Source of the DNA: an uncultured Gemmatimonadota bacterium
GTDB lineage: Bacteria; Gemmatimonadota; Gemmatimonadetes; Gemmatimonadales; GWC2-71-9
Direction: 5' to 3'
DNA: 5,780 bases
Assembly (NCBI GenBank): GCA_946479825.1
Contig: CAMLHU010000149.1
Span: forward strand, 1 to 5,780
The first letter of the stretch is position 1. The number at the start of each line of letters is the position of its first letter. The translations under genes were made by a program, and so were the position numbers. Below, piece by piece: positions 1 to 5,780 of this stretch. The notes under the pieces are model-generated. The model was not told where the DNA came from and searched no databases. It saw only the letters and a program-made list of their open reading frames with translations.

Positions 1-1296
1 TGGGTCGGCGAGCTCGACCAGCGCACCCGCGACGGCCGGACGGTCACCATCGAAGGCCGCTGGACGCTGGTCCGCGACGACGCCGGCCGCCCGACCTCGA
101 TCCTCGCCATCAACACCGACATCACCCGCCGGCGGGCGCTCGAGCAGCAGTTCATCCGGGCCCAGCGGCTCGAGAGCATCGGGACGCTGGCCGGCGGCAT
201 CGCACACGACCTCAACAACGTGCTCGCGCCGATCATCATGTCGATCGACCTCCTCACCGCCACCGCGGGCGACCCGGAGACCCTGGAGACGCTCGAGCTC
301 ATCGGCGCCAGCGCCCGGCGGGGCGCCGAGCTGGTCCGCCAGGTGCTCTCGTTCGCCCGCGGGCTCGACAGCCGGCGGTCGGCGCTCGACCCCGGCCGCG
401 CGATCCACGACGTGGTCCGCATCGTGTCCGACACCTTCCCGCGGAACATCCGGGTGGTGGAACGGCTCGGGACCCCGCTCCGGAGCGTCGACGCCGACCC
501 CACTCAGCTGCACCAGGTGATCCTCAACCTCTGCGTCAACGCGCGCGACGCGATGCCGAACGGCGGGACGCTCACGCTCGCCGCCGACACCGCGGAGCTC
601 GACGCCGAGGCGGCCGCCGTGGTGCTCGACGCCAGGCCCGGCACCTACATCCGCTTCAGCGTCGCCGACACCGGCACGGGCATCCCGAAGGAACTCCTCG
701 ACCGGATCTTCGAGCCGTTCTTCACCACCAAGGAGGTCGGCAAGGGCACCGGCCTCGGGCTCTCCACCAGCCTCGCGATCGTGCAGGGACACGGCGGGTT
801 CGTCCGGGTGGACAGCGCGCCCGGCGCCGGGACCCGGTTCGAGGTGTACCTGCCGGCCCACGCCGAGCCGGCCAGCCCGGAGTTGACGCTGGCCGACGCC
901 CCCATCCCGCGGGGCCGCGGGGAGCGGATCCTGGTGGTGGACGATGAAGCCTCGCTGCGCGAGATCACCCGCCGCTCGCTCGAGGCGGCGGGCTACCGGG
1001 TGAGCCTCGCGGTCGACGGCGCCGACGCGGTGGCCGCCTACGCCCGCGAGCGCGGCACCATCGCGGCCGTGATCACCGACATGATGATGCCGGTGATGGA
1101 CGGGGCGGCCACCATCCGGGCGCTGCGCGCCATCGACCCCGCGGTGCCGGTGATGGCGGTGAGCGGCCTCGCCAGCGAGCAGGCCTTCACGCCGGTGCAG
1201 ATCCCGGGCGAAGGCCCGACCCGGTACCTCCCCAAGCCCTATACCACCGACGAGCTCCTCCGGGCCCTCGACGCCCTGCTGCACCGCCGGGCCTGA
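1..1296 (+). CDS. Hybrid sensor histidine kinase with C-terminal receiver domain (5' end missing)
   Basis: The frame is open from base 1 to a TGA at 1294-1296, giving 431 residues (numbered from the window edge). Residues 1-45 look like the end of a PAS domain with its PAC motif (ILAINTDITRRRALEQQ). The HisKA H-box LAGGIAHDLNN follows, with the presumed phosphorylated His69. The HATPase domain (about 166-287) shows the N-box Asn176 and Asn180, G1 box DTGTGIP (223-229), F-box FEPFFTTK (237-244) and G2 box GKGTGLGL (247-254). The receiver (310-431) has the acidic pair Asp314/Asp315, phospho-acceptor Asp360, switch Ser388 and Lys412, so all catalytic residues are present. By family knowledge it autophosphorylates on His and passes phosphate to its own receiver; a separate Hpt protein or regulator would be the next partner. 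No membrane segment is visible, but the sensory N-terminus is outside the window. An internal GTG at 220 lies after the H-box and cannot be the real start. The signal sensed is unknown. Confidence 0.95.
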   Translation, partial: WVGELDQRTRDGRTVTIEGRWTLVRDDAGRPTSILAINTDITRRRALEQQFIRAQRLESIGTLAGGIAHDLNNVLAPIIMSIDLLTATAGDPETLETLELIGASARRGAELVRQVLSFARGLDSRRSALDPGRAIHDVVRIVSDTFPRNIRVVERLGTPLRSVDADPTQLHQVILNLCVNARDAMPNGGTLTLAADTAELDAEAAAVVLDARPGTYIRFSVADTGTGIPKELLDRIFEPFFTTKEVGKGTGLGLSTSLAIVQGHGGFVRVDSAPGAGTRFEVYLPAHAEPASPELTLADAPIPRGRGERILVVDDEASLREITRRSLEAAGYRVSLAVDGADAVAAYARERGTIAAVITDMMMPVMDGAATIRALRAIDPAVPVMAVSGLASEQAFTPVQIPGEGPTRYLPKPYTTDELLRALDALLHRRA

Positions 1297-1317
1297 GGGC
1301 CGCCCTTGCCCCGGCCC
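1297..1317 (+). terminator. Possible small hairpin directly after the kinase stop codon
   Basis: GGGCCG (1297-1302) and CGGCCC (1312-1317) are perfect inverted repeats around a 9-base loop, beginning on the base after the kinase TGA. A second palindrome, GGCCCGGGCC (1313-1322), overlaps the right arm and could compete with it. No T-tract follows. In such GC-rich DNA short palindromes arise easily, so this is only a weak terminator candidate. Read-through into the carbonic anhydrase gene 70 bp downstream remains possible. Confidence 0.2.
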
Positions 1318-1366
1318 GGGCCCGCCCCCAACTTGGCGGCTCCCCCCATCCGGATCCGCGCCCCCG

Positions 1367-2002
1367 ATGATCACAGCCCTTGAGGCCCTGCAGCGGCTCC
1401 GGGACGGCAACCGCCGGTTCGCCAGCGACTCGCCGAAGCGCGACCCCGCCGACGACGCCCGCCGGGCCAAGGTGGCCCTCAGCCAGGACCCGTTCGCGAT
1501 CATCCTCGGCTGCTCCGACTCACGCGTCCCCGCCGAGCTGGTCTTCGACCAGGGACTCGGCGACCTGTTCGTGATCCGCGTCGCCGGCAACATCGTGGCG
1601 CCATCGCAGGTCGGCAGCGTCGAGTACGCGACGACCGCCTTCGGCACCCCGCTCGTCGTGGTGCTCGGCCACTCGCGCTGCGGCGCCATCCTCTCCACGC
1701 TCAAGGAGCTGCGCGCCCCGGCCGCACGGCAGTCCCGCAACCTCCGCGCGATCGTGGACCGGGTCCGCCCGTCGGTCGAGAGCCTGTTCGAGACCGAGCT
1801 CGCCCGGAACGAACCCGCCCTCGTCGAGGCGGCCGTGCGGGCCAACATCCGGGCCTCCGCCAACCACCTCCGCCACGGCTCCGAATTGCTCGAGGCGCTG
1901 GTGGAACGGGAGAAGCTGCTGATCGTCGGGGCGGAATACCACCTGGACAGCGGCGAGGTCGAGTTCTTCGAAGGAGTGCAGGGGATCGGGATGGGGGAGT
2001 GA
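1367..2002 (+). CDS. Beta-class carbonic anhydrase
   Basis: This 211-residue protein should catalyse reversible hydration of CO2 to bicarbonate with a zinc ion, in the cytoplasm because no signal peptide is visible. The beta-class signature is complete: CSDSRVP supplies Cys49, Asp51 and Arg53, and GHSRCGAI supplies His102 and Cys105. Cys49, His102 and Cys105 are the expected zinc ligands, with Asp51/Arg53 as the catalytic dyad. RVAGN (71-75) and the closing strand LLIVGAEYHLDSGEVEFFEG (184-203) are also typical, and the length is normal for the family. The ATG at 1367 is chosen because the usual opening (EALQRLRDGNRRFA) follows at once; no Shine-Dalgarno sequence is evident before it. It lies 70 bp after the kinase gene on the same strand and may share its transcript, though no functional link is apparent. 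E. coli Can and CynT are both of this class, and the sequence alone does not say which it matches. Confidence 0.95.
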   Translation: MITALEALQRLRDGNRRFASDSPKRDPADDARRAKVALSQDPFAIILGCSDSRVPAELVFDQGLGDLFVIRVAGNIVAPSQVGSVEYATTAFGTPLVVVLGHSRCGAILSTLKELRAPAARQSRNLRAIVDRVRPSVESLFETELARNEPALVEAAVRANIRASANHLRHGSELLEALVEREKLLIVGAEYHLDSGEVEFFEGVQGIGMGE

Positions 2003-2010
2003 GGGGCGGT

Positions 2011-2024
2011 CGTTGGACGTTGGT
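2011..2024. repeat. Two tandem 7-bp repeats (CGTTGGA/CGTTGGT)
   Basis: CGTTGGA (2011-2017) is followed directly by CGTTGGT (2018-2024), differing only in the last base. The preceding seven bases match weakly (4 of 7). The pair begins 8 bp after the carbonic anhydrase stop codon and abuts the 8-bp array that follows. A similar CGTTGAG heptamer occurs at the end of the 7-bp array downstream of the propeller gene. The function is unknown; with two copies, chance is possible. Confidence 0.5.
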
Positions 2025-2094
2025 CGCCCGTCCACCTGTCCGCCTGTCCGCCCGCGCGCCTGTCCGCCTGTCTGCCCGTCCGCCCGTCCGCCCG
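2025..2094. repeat. Tandem array of an 8-bp unit, consensus CGCCYGTC
   Basis: Eight consecutive octamers plus a 6-bp partial unit run without any spacing change. The unit at 2041 and those at 2057 and 2065 are CGCCTGTC; those at 2025 and 2081 are CGCCCGTC. The remaining three differ from these by one or two bases: 2033 CACCTGTC, 2049 CGCCCGCG and 2073 TGCCCGTC. The partial unit is CGCCCG (2089-2094). The octamer is not a multiple of three and no gene spans it on the plus strand, so coding repetition does not explain it. The array lies between the carbonic anhydrase stop and the upstream region of the propeller gene. It is probably a minisatellite-like array prone to copy-number change through replication slippage. 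I see no known regulatory motif in the unit. Confidence 0.85.
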
Positions 2095-2117
2095 AAACGT
2101 CCCGGCCCGCTCGTGCG

Positions 2118-2123
2118 TACATT
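2118..2123 (+). promoter_or_regulatory. Weak -10-like hexamer upstream of the propeller gene
   Basis: TACATT matches the TATAAT consensus at 4 of 6 positions and lies in the only relatively AT-rich patch (about 2095-2130) of this GC-rich gap, 65 bp before the ATG. At a 17-bp spacing the -35 position reads AAACGT, which is not convincing. The 8-bp array ends just upstream, so array length would not alter spacing inside this promoter but could affect what binds beside it. This is a candidate only. Confidence 0.25.
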
Positions 2124-2177
2124 AGAAGTCGTCCTCCCTTGATCCCTGACCCCCAGTTCCTCCAGTCTCCCGGCCAC

Positions 2178-2187
2178 GGTCCGGACC
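2178..2187. other. Perfect 10-bp palindrome abutting the propeller start codon
   Basis: GGTCCGGACC is a perfect inverted repeat ending one base before the ATG at 2189, occupying the place where a Shine-Dalgarno sequence would normally sit. No AGGAG-like sequence is present in the preceding 20 bases. It could be an operator half-site or a chance GC-rich palindrome; with no loop it would not form a stable RNA hairpin. Confidence 0.3.
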
Positions 2188-2188
2188 A

Positions 2189-5100
2189 ATGAACGCGCGC
2201 CTCCCTGCCCTGTTGCGCTCCCCCCGTGCCCTGGCGCTCGTCGCCGGCACCGCCCTGCTCGTCGCCGCCACCCAGTCCTCCCCGAACCCCGTCTCCGGCC
2301 TCGTCTGGCGGAACCTCGGCCCCTTCCGCGGCGGCCGAGTGGCGTCCGTCACCGGGGTGATCGGCCAGGCGGGGGTGTTCTACGCCGGCTACCCCGCCGC
2401 CGGCATCTGGAAGACGGTCAACGCCGGCACCACCTGGGAGCCGATCTTCGACGACGTGAAGGAGGTCTCGTCGGTCGGCGCCATCGAGGTCGCCCCGTCG
2501 GACCCGAACGTGATCTACGCCGGCACGGGCGACATGATCACCGGCGGCGCGATCAACGAGGGGAACGGCGTCTGGAAGTCCGCCGACGCCGGTCGCACCT
2601 GGCAGCACCTGGGCCTCGACGCCACCAAGCAGATCCCGAGCATCCTGGTGGACCCGAAGAACCCGGACCTGGTGCTCGTGGCCGCGCAGGGCAACGTCCA
2701 CCAGCGCAGCGCCGACCGCGGCGTCTTCCGCAGCACCGACGGCGGGAAGACGTGGACCAAGACCCTCTACGTGGACGACACCACCGGCATCCAGAAGATC
2801 ACCTGGGCCTTCGACCGCCCCGACGTGATCTTCGCCACCACGGTCAAGCATTACGTGGAGCCCGGCCCCCCGCAGCTCGGCGGTCCGCGGCGCCCGCCCA
2901 GCGACAGCGCGCCGTCCAACACCCGGATCTTCAAGTCCACGGATGAAGGCGTCACCTGGCAGGAAGTGAAGGGCACCGGCCTCCCCCGCCTCGACGGCCG
3001 CACCTCGATGGCCGTGGCGATGCACACCAACGCGCAGCGCGTCTTTTTGGTCGGCAACTTCGGGCTCTACCGCTCCGATGACGGCGGCAGCACCTGGCGC
3101 CAGATGGACCCGACCGACCGCCGGGTCGGCAACGGGCAGGGCGGCTACAACTGCGGCGTGTACGTGAACCCCGACAACCCCGACGTCGTGTATACCATCA
3201 ACACGTCGAGCTACGTCTCGACCGACGGCGGCAACACCTTCACCGGGTTCAAGGGCGCGCCGGGCGGCGACGATCCGCAGCAGATGTGGATCGACCCGAC
3301 CAACGGCCAGCGCATCTTCCTCGGCATGGACCAGGGCGCCACCATCAGCCTGGACGGCGGGCGGACCTGGAGCCTGTGGTACAACCAGTCCACCGACCAG
3401 GTCTATCACCTCTCGGTGGACAACTCCTTCCCCTACTGGGTGTACGCCCCGCAGCAGGACGCCGGCGCCGTCCGCACCCGGAGCCGCGGCAACTTCGGCG
3501 AGATCACCCCGCTCGACTGGAACCCGGTGGGCACCTGGGAATGGGGCACGATCATCGCCGACCCGCTCGACCCGAACGTGGTGTACGGCAGCGGCTCGGG
3601 GATCCAGAAGGTGGTCTATCCGAGCGAGCAGATCGTGGACGTGGGCCCGAACGTGGACCCGGAGGCGCACCTCCGCACCTCGTTCTCGATGCCGATCCTC
3701 TTCGCGCCCTGGGACCAGCACGAGCTGCTCGCCGGGTACCAGTACGTGATGGCCAGCAACGACGGCGGCGCCCACTGGCGGAAGCTGAGCCCCGACCTCG
3801 GCTATCCGAAGGGCGTCACCCCGCCCAAGGAGGACGACAAGACGCCGCCCGCGCCCAACGCCCCGCGGGGCGGCGCCATCGAGTCGATGTCCGCCTCGAC
3901 CCTGGGCCGCGGCATCATCTGGGTCGGCACCAGCAACGGCCTGGTCAAGGTGACGCGCGACGAAGGGAAGACCTGGACCGACGTCTCGATCCCCGGGATC
4001 CACGACTCGAGCTGGGCCACGATCTCGTCGGTGGACGCCTCGCATACCGACGCCGCCGAGGCGTACGTGGCGGTGGACCTCCACCGGCTCGGCGACTACG
4101 CCCCGTACCTCTACCGCACCAAGGACTTCGGGAAGACCTGGACGAAGATCGTGACCGGGCTCCCGACCGACCAGCCGAGCGGCAGCTTTGCCCGGTTCGT
4201 GCGGGCGGACACGAAGAAGGCGGGGCTGCTCTTCGCCGGCACCGAGAGCGGGATGTACGTCTCGTTCGACGACGGCGACCACTGGCAGTCGCTGCAGCTC
4301 AACGCGCCGAACACCTCGTACCGCGACGCCGTGATCAAGGGCAACGACCTCGTGGTCGGCACCTACGGCCGCGGCTTCTGGGTGCTCGACGACATCTCCC
4401 CGCTCCGCCAGATGACGCCCGACCTCGCGAACGAGGCGGTCCACCTCTTCAAGCCGGGCGACGCCGTGCGCGTCCACCGGAACGTCAACCAGGACACGCC
4501 GTTCCCGCCCGAGGTGCCGCACGCGCTCAACCGGCCTGACGGCGTCCTCATCTACTACTACCTCGGCCGGCAGCCGTCGGGCGACGTCACCATCGACGTG
4601 CTCGACGCCGCGGGCCACGAGGTGCGGCATCTCTCGAGCGCGCCCATCGCGCCGGTGCCCGAGGCCGCGCACCCACCGGAGCCCAGCTTCTGGCTCGCCA
4701 CCCCGGAGCCGCTCCCGACCGCACTCGGCACCGACCGCGCGGTGTGGGACCTGCGGTACGACGCTCCGTCGGCGCTGAGCCACAGCTTCGAGATCAACGC
4801 CAACCCCGGCCTCACGCCGGCGTCGCCGGAGGGCCCGCTGGCGGCCCCGGGGACGTACACCATCCGCCTCACGGTGGACGGGAAGGCGTACACCCAGACC
4901 GTCCGGGTGACCAACGACCCGCGGTCGCTGGTGACGCCGGCGGGACTCGCCGCCGAGACCGACCTGCTGCTCAAGGCGTATCGCGGGGCGAACGAGGCGT
5001 GGCAGGGCTTCGACCAGGCCGAGCAGCTGCGGCGGGCCGTCGCGGCCGCGACCGGCGGGAACGCGCCGGATGAGGTGGCCACGGCGGCCAAGGCGTTCCT

Positions 5101-5527
5101 GGCGCGGGTGGACTCGGTCGCGGGCGACACCGGCGGCCGCGGCGGGTTCCGGCGCGGCGGCGGGCGAGCGACGCCGACCTTCGCGGTGGTGAACGGCGTG
5201 ATGGCGCGCCGGCTCACCGCCCTCGACCAGGCCGACATCGCGCCGACCCCGGCGATGCAGGGGGCCTGGGCCGCCGCGTGCGGCGACCTCAAGACGGCGG
5301 TCACCAACTGGCGCGGCGTGGTCTCCAAGGACCTGGGCGACCTCAACGCCGTGCTGACCAGGAACCACATCACCGCCATCCCGGCGCCGACGGGTACGCT
5401 CGCGGTGCCCGCCTGCCCCGCCAAGGCCGGCGGCGCCAAGGCCGGGAAGCTCCGGTCCAATGTCCCGTCGGACAGCGACGATCCGGACAACCCGGATGCG
5501 GCGCTGGGCGGCGGCGATGGGGACTGA
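2189..5527 (+). CDS. Exported Asp-box (BNR/VPS10-like) beta-propeller protein
   Basis: This 1112-residue protein starts with a type I signal peptide: an Arg-rich N-region, hydrophobic ALALVAGTALLVAA (14-27) and a likely cut after Ala27. No lipobox Cys is present. Eleven Asp-box motifs (S/T-x-D/N-x-G-x-x-W/F) are visible, starting at residues 76, 131, 182, 250, 296, 344, 387, 523, 589, 644 and 692; examples are STDGGKTW and SDDGGSTW. They indicate one or two large beta-propellers over about 40-735. GTYGRGFWVLDD (724-735) closes this region, as in relatives. A beta-rich part follows (TIDVLDAAGHEVRHL at 801-815, YTIRLTVDGKAYTQTVRV at 890-907), then a helical region (about 917-1060) with a Gly/Arg-rich insert at 981-993, and an Asp-rich tail. 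Relatives are often labelled glycosyl hydrolase or sortilin-like, but Asp-boxes mark fold, not activity, and I cannot place catalytic residues. Substrate and role are unknown; export past the inner membrane is inferred. The ATG at 2189 is chosen because the signal peptide begins there, although no Shine-Dalgarno is seen. Confidence 0.9.
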   Translation: MNARLPALLRSPRALALVAGTALLVAATQSSPNPVSGLVWRNLGPFRGGRVASVTGVIGQAGVFYAGYPAAGIWKTVNAGTTWEPIFDDVKEVSSVGAIEVAPSDPNVIYAGTGDMITGGAINEGNGVWKSADAGRTWQHLGLDATKQIPSILVDPKNPDLVLVAAQGNVHQRSADRGVFRSTDGGKTWTKTLYVDDTTGIQKITWAFDRPDVIFATTVKHYVEPGPPQLGGPRRPPSDSAPSNTRIFKSTDEGVTWQEVKGTGLPRLDGRTSMAVAMHTNAQRVFLVGNFGLYRSDDGGSTWRQMDPTDRRVGNGQGGYNCGVYVNPDNPDVVYTINTSSYVSTDGGNTFTGFKGAPGGDDPQQMWIDPTNGQRIFLGMDQGATISLDGGRTWSLWYNQSTDQVYHLSVDNSFPYWVYAPQQDAGAVRTRSRGNFGEITPLDWNPVGTWEWGTIIADPLDPNVVYGSGSGIQKVVYPSEQIVDVGPNVDPEAHLRTSFSMPILFAPWDQHELLAGYQYVMASNDGGAHWRKLSPDLGYPKGVTPPKEDDKTPPAPNAPRGGAIESMSASTLGRGIIWVGTSNGLVKVTRDEGKTWTDVSIPGIHDSSWATISSVDASHTDAAEAYVAVDLHRLGDYAPYLYRTKDFGKTWTKIVTGLPTDQPSGSFARFVRADTKKAGLLFAGTESGMYVSFDDGDHWQSLQLNAPNTSYRDAVIKGNDLVVGTYGRGFWVLDDISPLRQMTPDLANEAVHLFKPGDAVRVHRNVNQDTPFPPEVPHALNRPDGVLIYYYLGRQPSGDVTIDVLDAAGHEVRHLSSAPIAPVPEAAHPPEPSFWLATPEPLPTALGTDRAVWDLRYDAPSALSHSFEINANPGLTPASPEGPLAAPGTYTIRLTVDGKAYTQTVRVTNDPRSLVTPAGLAAETDLLLKAYRGANEAWQGFDQAEQLRRAVAAATGGNAPDEVATAAKAFLARVDSVAGDTGGRGGFRRGGGRATPTFAVVNGVMARRLTALDQADIAPTPAMQGAWAAACGDLKTAVTNWRGVVSKDLGDLNAVLTRNHITAIPAPTGTLAVPACPAKAGGAKAGKLRSNVPSDSDDPDNPDAALGGGDGD

Positions 5528-5542
5528 GGGGGCGAGCAGTGG

Positions 5543-5577
5543 GAAGTGAGAAGTGAGAAGTGAGAAGTGAGCGTTGA
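5543..5577. repeat. Tandem 7-bp repeat, GAAGTGA x4 plus a variant
   Basis: Four identical GAAGTGA units (5543-5549, 5550-5556, 5557-5563, 5564-5570) are followed in register by GCGTTGA (5571-5577). The preceding heptamer GCAGTGG matches at 5 of 7 positions. The array starts 16 bp after the propeller stop codon and ends exactly where the strong hairpin begins. The purine-rich unit contrasts with the surrounding GC-rich sequence. The function is unknown; exact copies suggest recent expansion or active homogenisation. Confidence 0.85.
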
Positions 5578-5610
5578 GCGGGCCCCCGGTGAAAAGCATC
5601 GGGGGCCTGC
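5578..5610 (+). terminator. Strong hairpin downstream of the propeller gene, likely transcription terminator
   Basis: The left arm at 5578-5591 pairs over 14 positions with the right arm at 5597-5610, including two G-U wobbles and a run of ten uninterrupted Watson-Crick or wobble pairs around GGGCCCCCG. The loop is AAAAG (5592-5596). It begins 51 bp after the propeller stop codon and should be very stable in RNA. No T-tract follows (next bases TCGTCGGTAG), so it is not a textbook intrinsic terminator. It could end or stabilise the 3' end of the transcript, or belong to the surrounding repeats. Confidence 0.6.
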
Positions 5611-5645
5611 TCGTCGGTAGACACCCGTCGCCGCCCTGCGACATC
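5611..5645. other. Spacer between hairpin and 61-bp array, nothing recognised
   Basis: These 35 bases separate the strong hairpin from the first 61-bp repeat unit. I see no open frame, promoter-like hexamer, inverted repeat or match to the neighbouring repeats. The whole stretch after the propeller stop codon (5528-5780) lacks a supportable gene on either strand. Confidence 0.5.
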
Positions 5646-5780
5646 CCCAGGGGCTGACGCCCCTGAATCCGGACTCGGCGTCCGCGCGCTGGCATCACGC
5701 ACCGTTCCCAGGGGCTGACGCCCCTGAATCCGGACTCGGCGTCCGCGCACCGGCATCACGCACCGTTCCCAGGGGCTCAC
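5646..5780. repeat. 61-bp tandem direct repeat with two hairpins per unit, cut by the window end
   Basis: Unit 1 (5646-5706) and unit 2 (5707-5767) are the same length and differ at only two positions (5688/5749 and 5690/5751). A third unit starts at 5768 and is cut at 5780; it already differs at 5778 (C instead of G). Each unit holds hairpin A, CAGGGGC-TGAC-GCCCCTG (5648-5665; 5709-5726), then four bases, then hairpin B, CGGAC-TCGGC-GTCCG (5670-5684; 5731-5745), then about 22 conserved bases lacking a clear fold. Since 61 is not a multiple of three and every part is conserved, this is not coding repetition and not a repeat-spacer CRISPR layout. REP/BIME-like intergenic repeats are the closest known class. 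Total copy number and far boundary are outside the window. Confidence 0.9.

Noticed and set aside
220..1296. The kinase as a complete 358-residue protein starting at GTG 220
   Set aside because: The H-box with its His (codon 205-207) and a PAS/PAC segment lie upstream in the same open frame, so the gene clearly begins before the window.
1..2002. A functional module linking the sensor kinase to the carbonic anhydrase
   Set aside because: They are on the same strand with a 70-bp gap, but nothing in either protein points to a shared pathway, and co-transcription alone would not show one.
2003..2188. A small RNA or tRNA gene in the gap
   Set aside because: No cloverleaf, conserved tRNA TTC-loop motif or stable extended hairpin is visible; the gap is accounted for by the tandem repeats and the short upstream region of the next gene.
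3286..4539. A 417-residue plus-strand frame overlapping the propeller gene
   Set aside because: The translation is extremely Arg/Gly/Pro-rich and has no motif, while the overlapping frame carries conserved Asp-boxes throughout.
4558..5490. A 310-residue minus-strand open frame opposite the propeller C-terminal region
   Set aside because: It is fully inside the propeller gene in antisense, has a Ser/Ala/Arg-rich composition with no recognisable motif, and is explained by the codon bias of the sense gene.
1520..5698. A 1392-residue open frame on the minus strand spanning much of the window
   Set aside because: It lies antisense to two well-supported genes and both repeat-bearing gaps, begins inside the 61-bp repeat, and its translation is a low-complexity mix rich in Arg, Val, Gly, His and Ala with no domain motif. 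Long antisense frames are expected where codons are strongly GC-biased.
5646..5780. CRISPR array
   Set aside because: The whole 61-bp unit is conserved, with only two differences between copies and no variable spacer segment. No cas gene is nearby, and the unit holds two separate hairpins.

Overview
This is a GC-rich bacterial window with strong GC-rich codon bias. It holds three plus-strand genes and two repeat-bearing intergenic stretches. No marker gene fixes the taxonomy. The mix of a large secreted Asp-box (BNR/VPS10-like) propeller protein, a hybrid sensor kinase and GC-rich spacers with short tandem repeats fits a soil or sediment lineage such as Gemmatimonadota or Acidobacteriota. That placement is inference, not demonstrated.

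Layout: 1-1296 is the 3' part of a hybrid sensor histidine kinase (end of a PAS domain, HisKA, HATPase, C-terminal receiver) whose start lies before the window. A 70-bp GC-rich gap with a small hairpin follows. At 1367-2002 is a complete beta-class carbonic anhydrase. The 186-bp gap at 2003-2188 carries two 7-bp repeats, then an almost uninterrupted 8-bp tandem array, then a relatively AT-rich patch with a weak -10-like hexamer, and finally a perfect 10-bp palindrome next to the following start codon. At 2189-5527 is a 1112-residue exported protein with eleven recognisable Asp-box motifs, a conserved GTYGRGFWVLDD segment, a beta-rich region and a helical C-terminal part. The last 253 bp hold no supportable gene: a 7-bp tandem repeat (5543-5577), a strong 14-bp-stem hairpin (5578-5610), a featureless 35-bp spacer, and the start of a 61-bp tandem repeat whose unit contains two adjacent hairpins and which runs off the window end.

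The three genes share a strand but show no clear functional link: signal transduction, CO2/bicarbonate chemistry and an exported propeller protein. The kinase and carbonic anhydrase are close enough to be co-transcribed. The large gene probably has its own promoter. I see no convincing new multi-gene system. The least explained material is the non-coding repeats, especially the twin-hairpin 61-bp array at the right edge.
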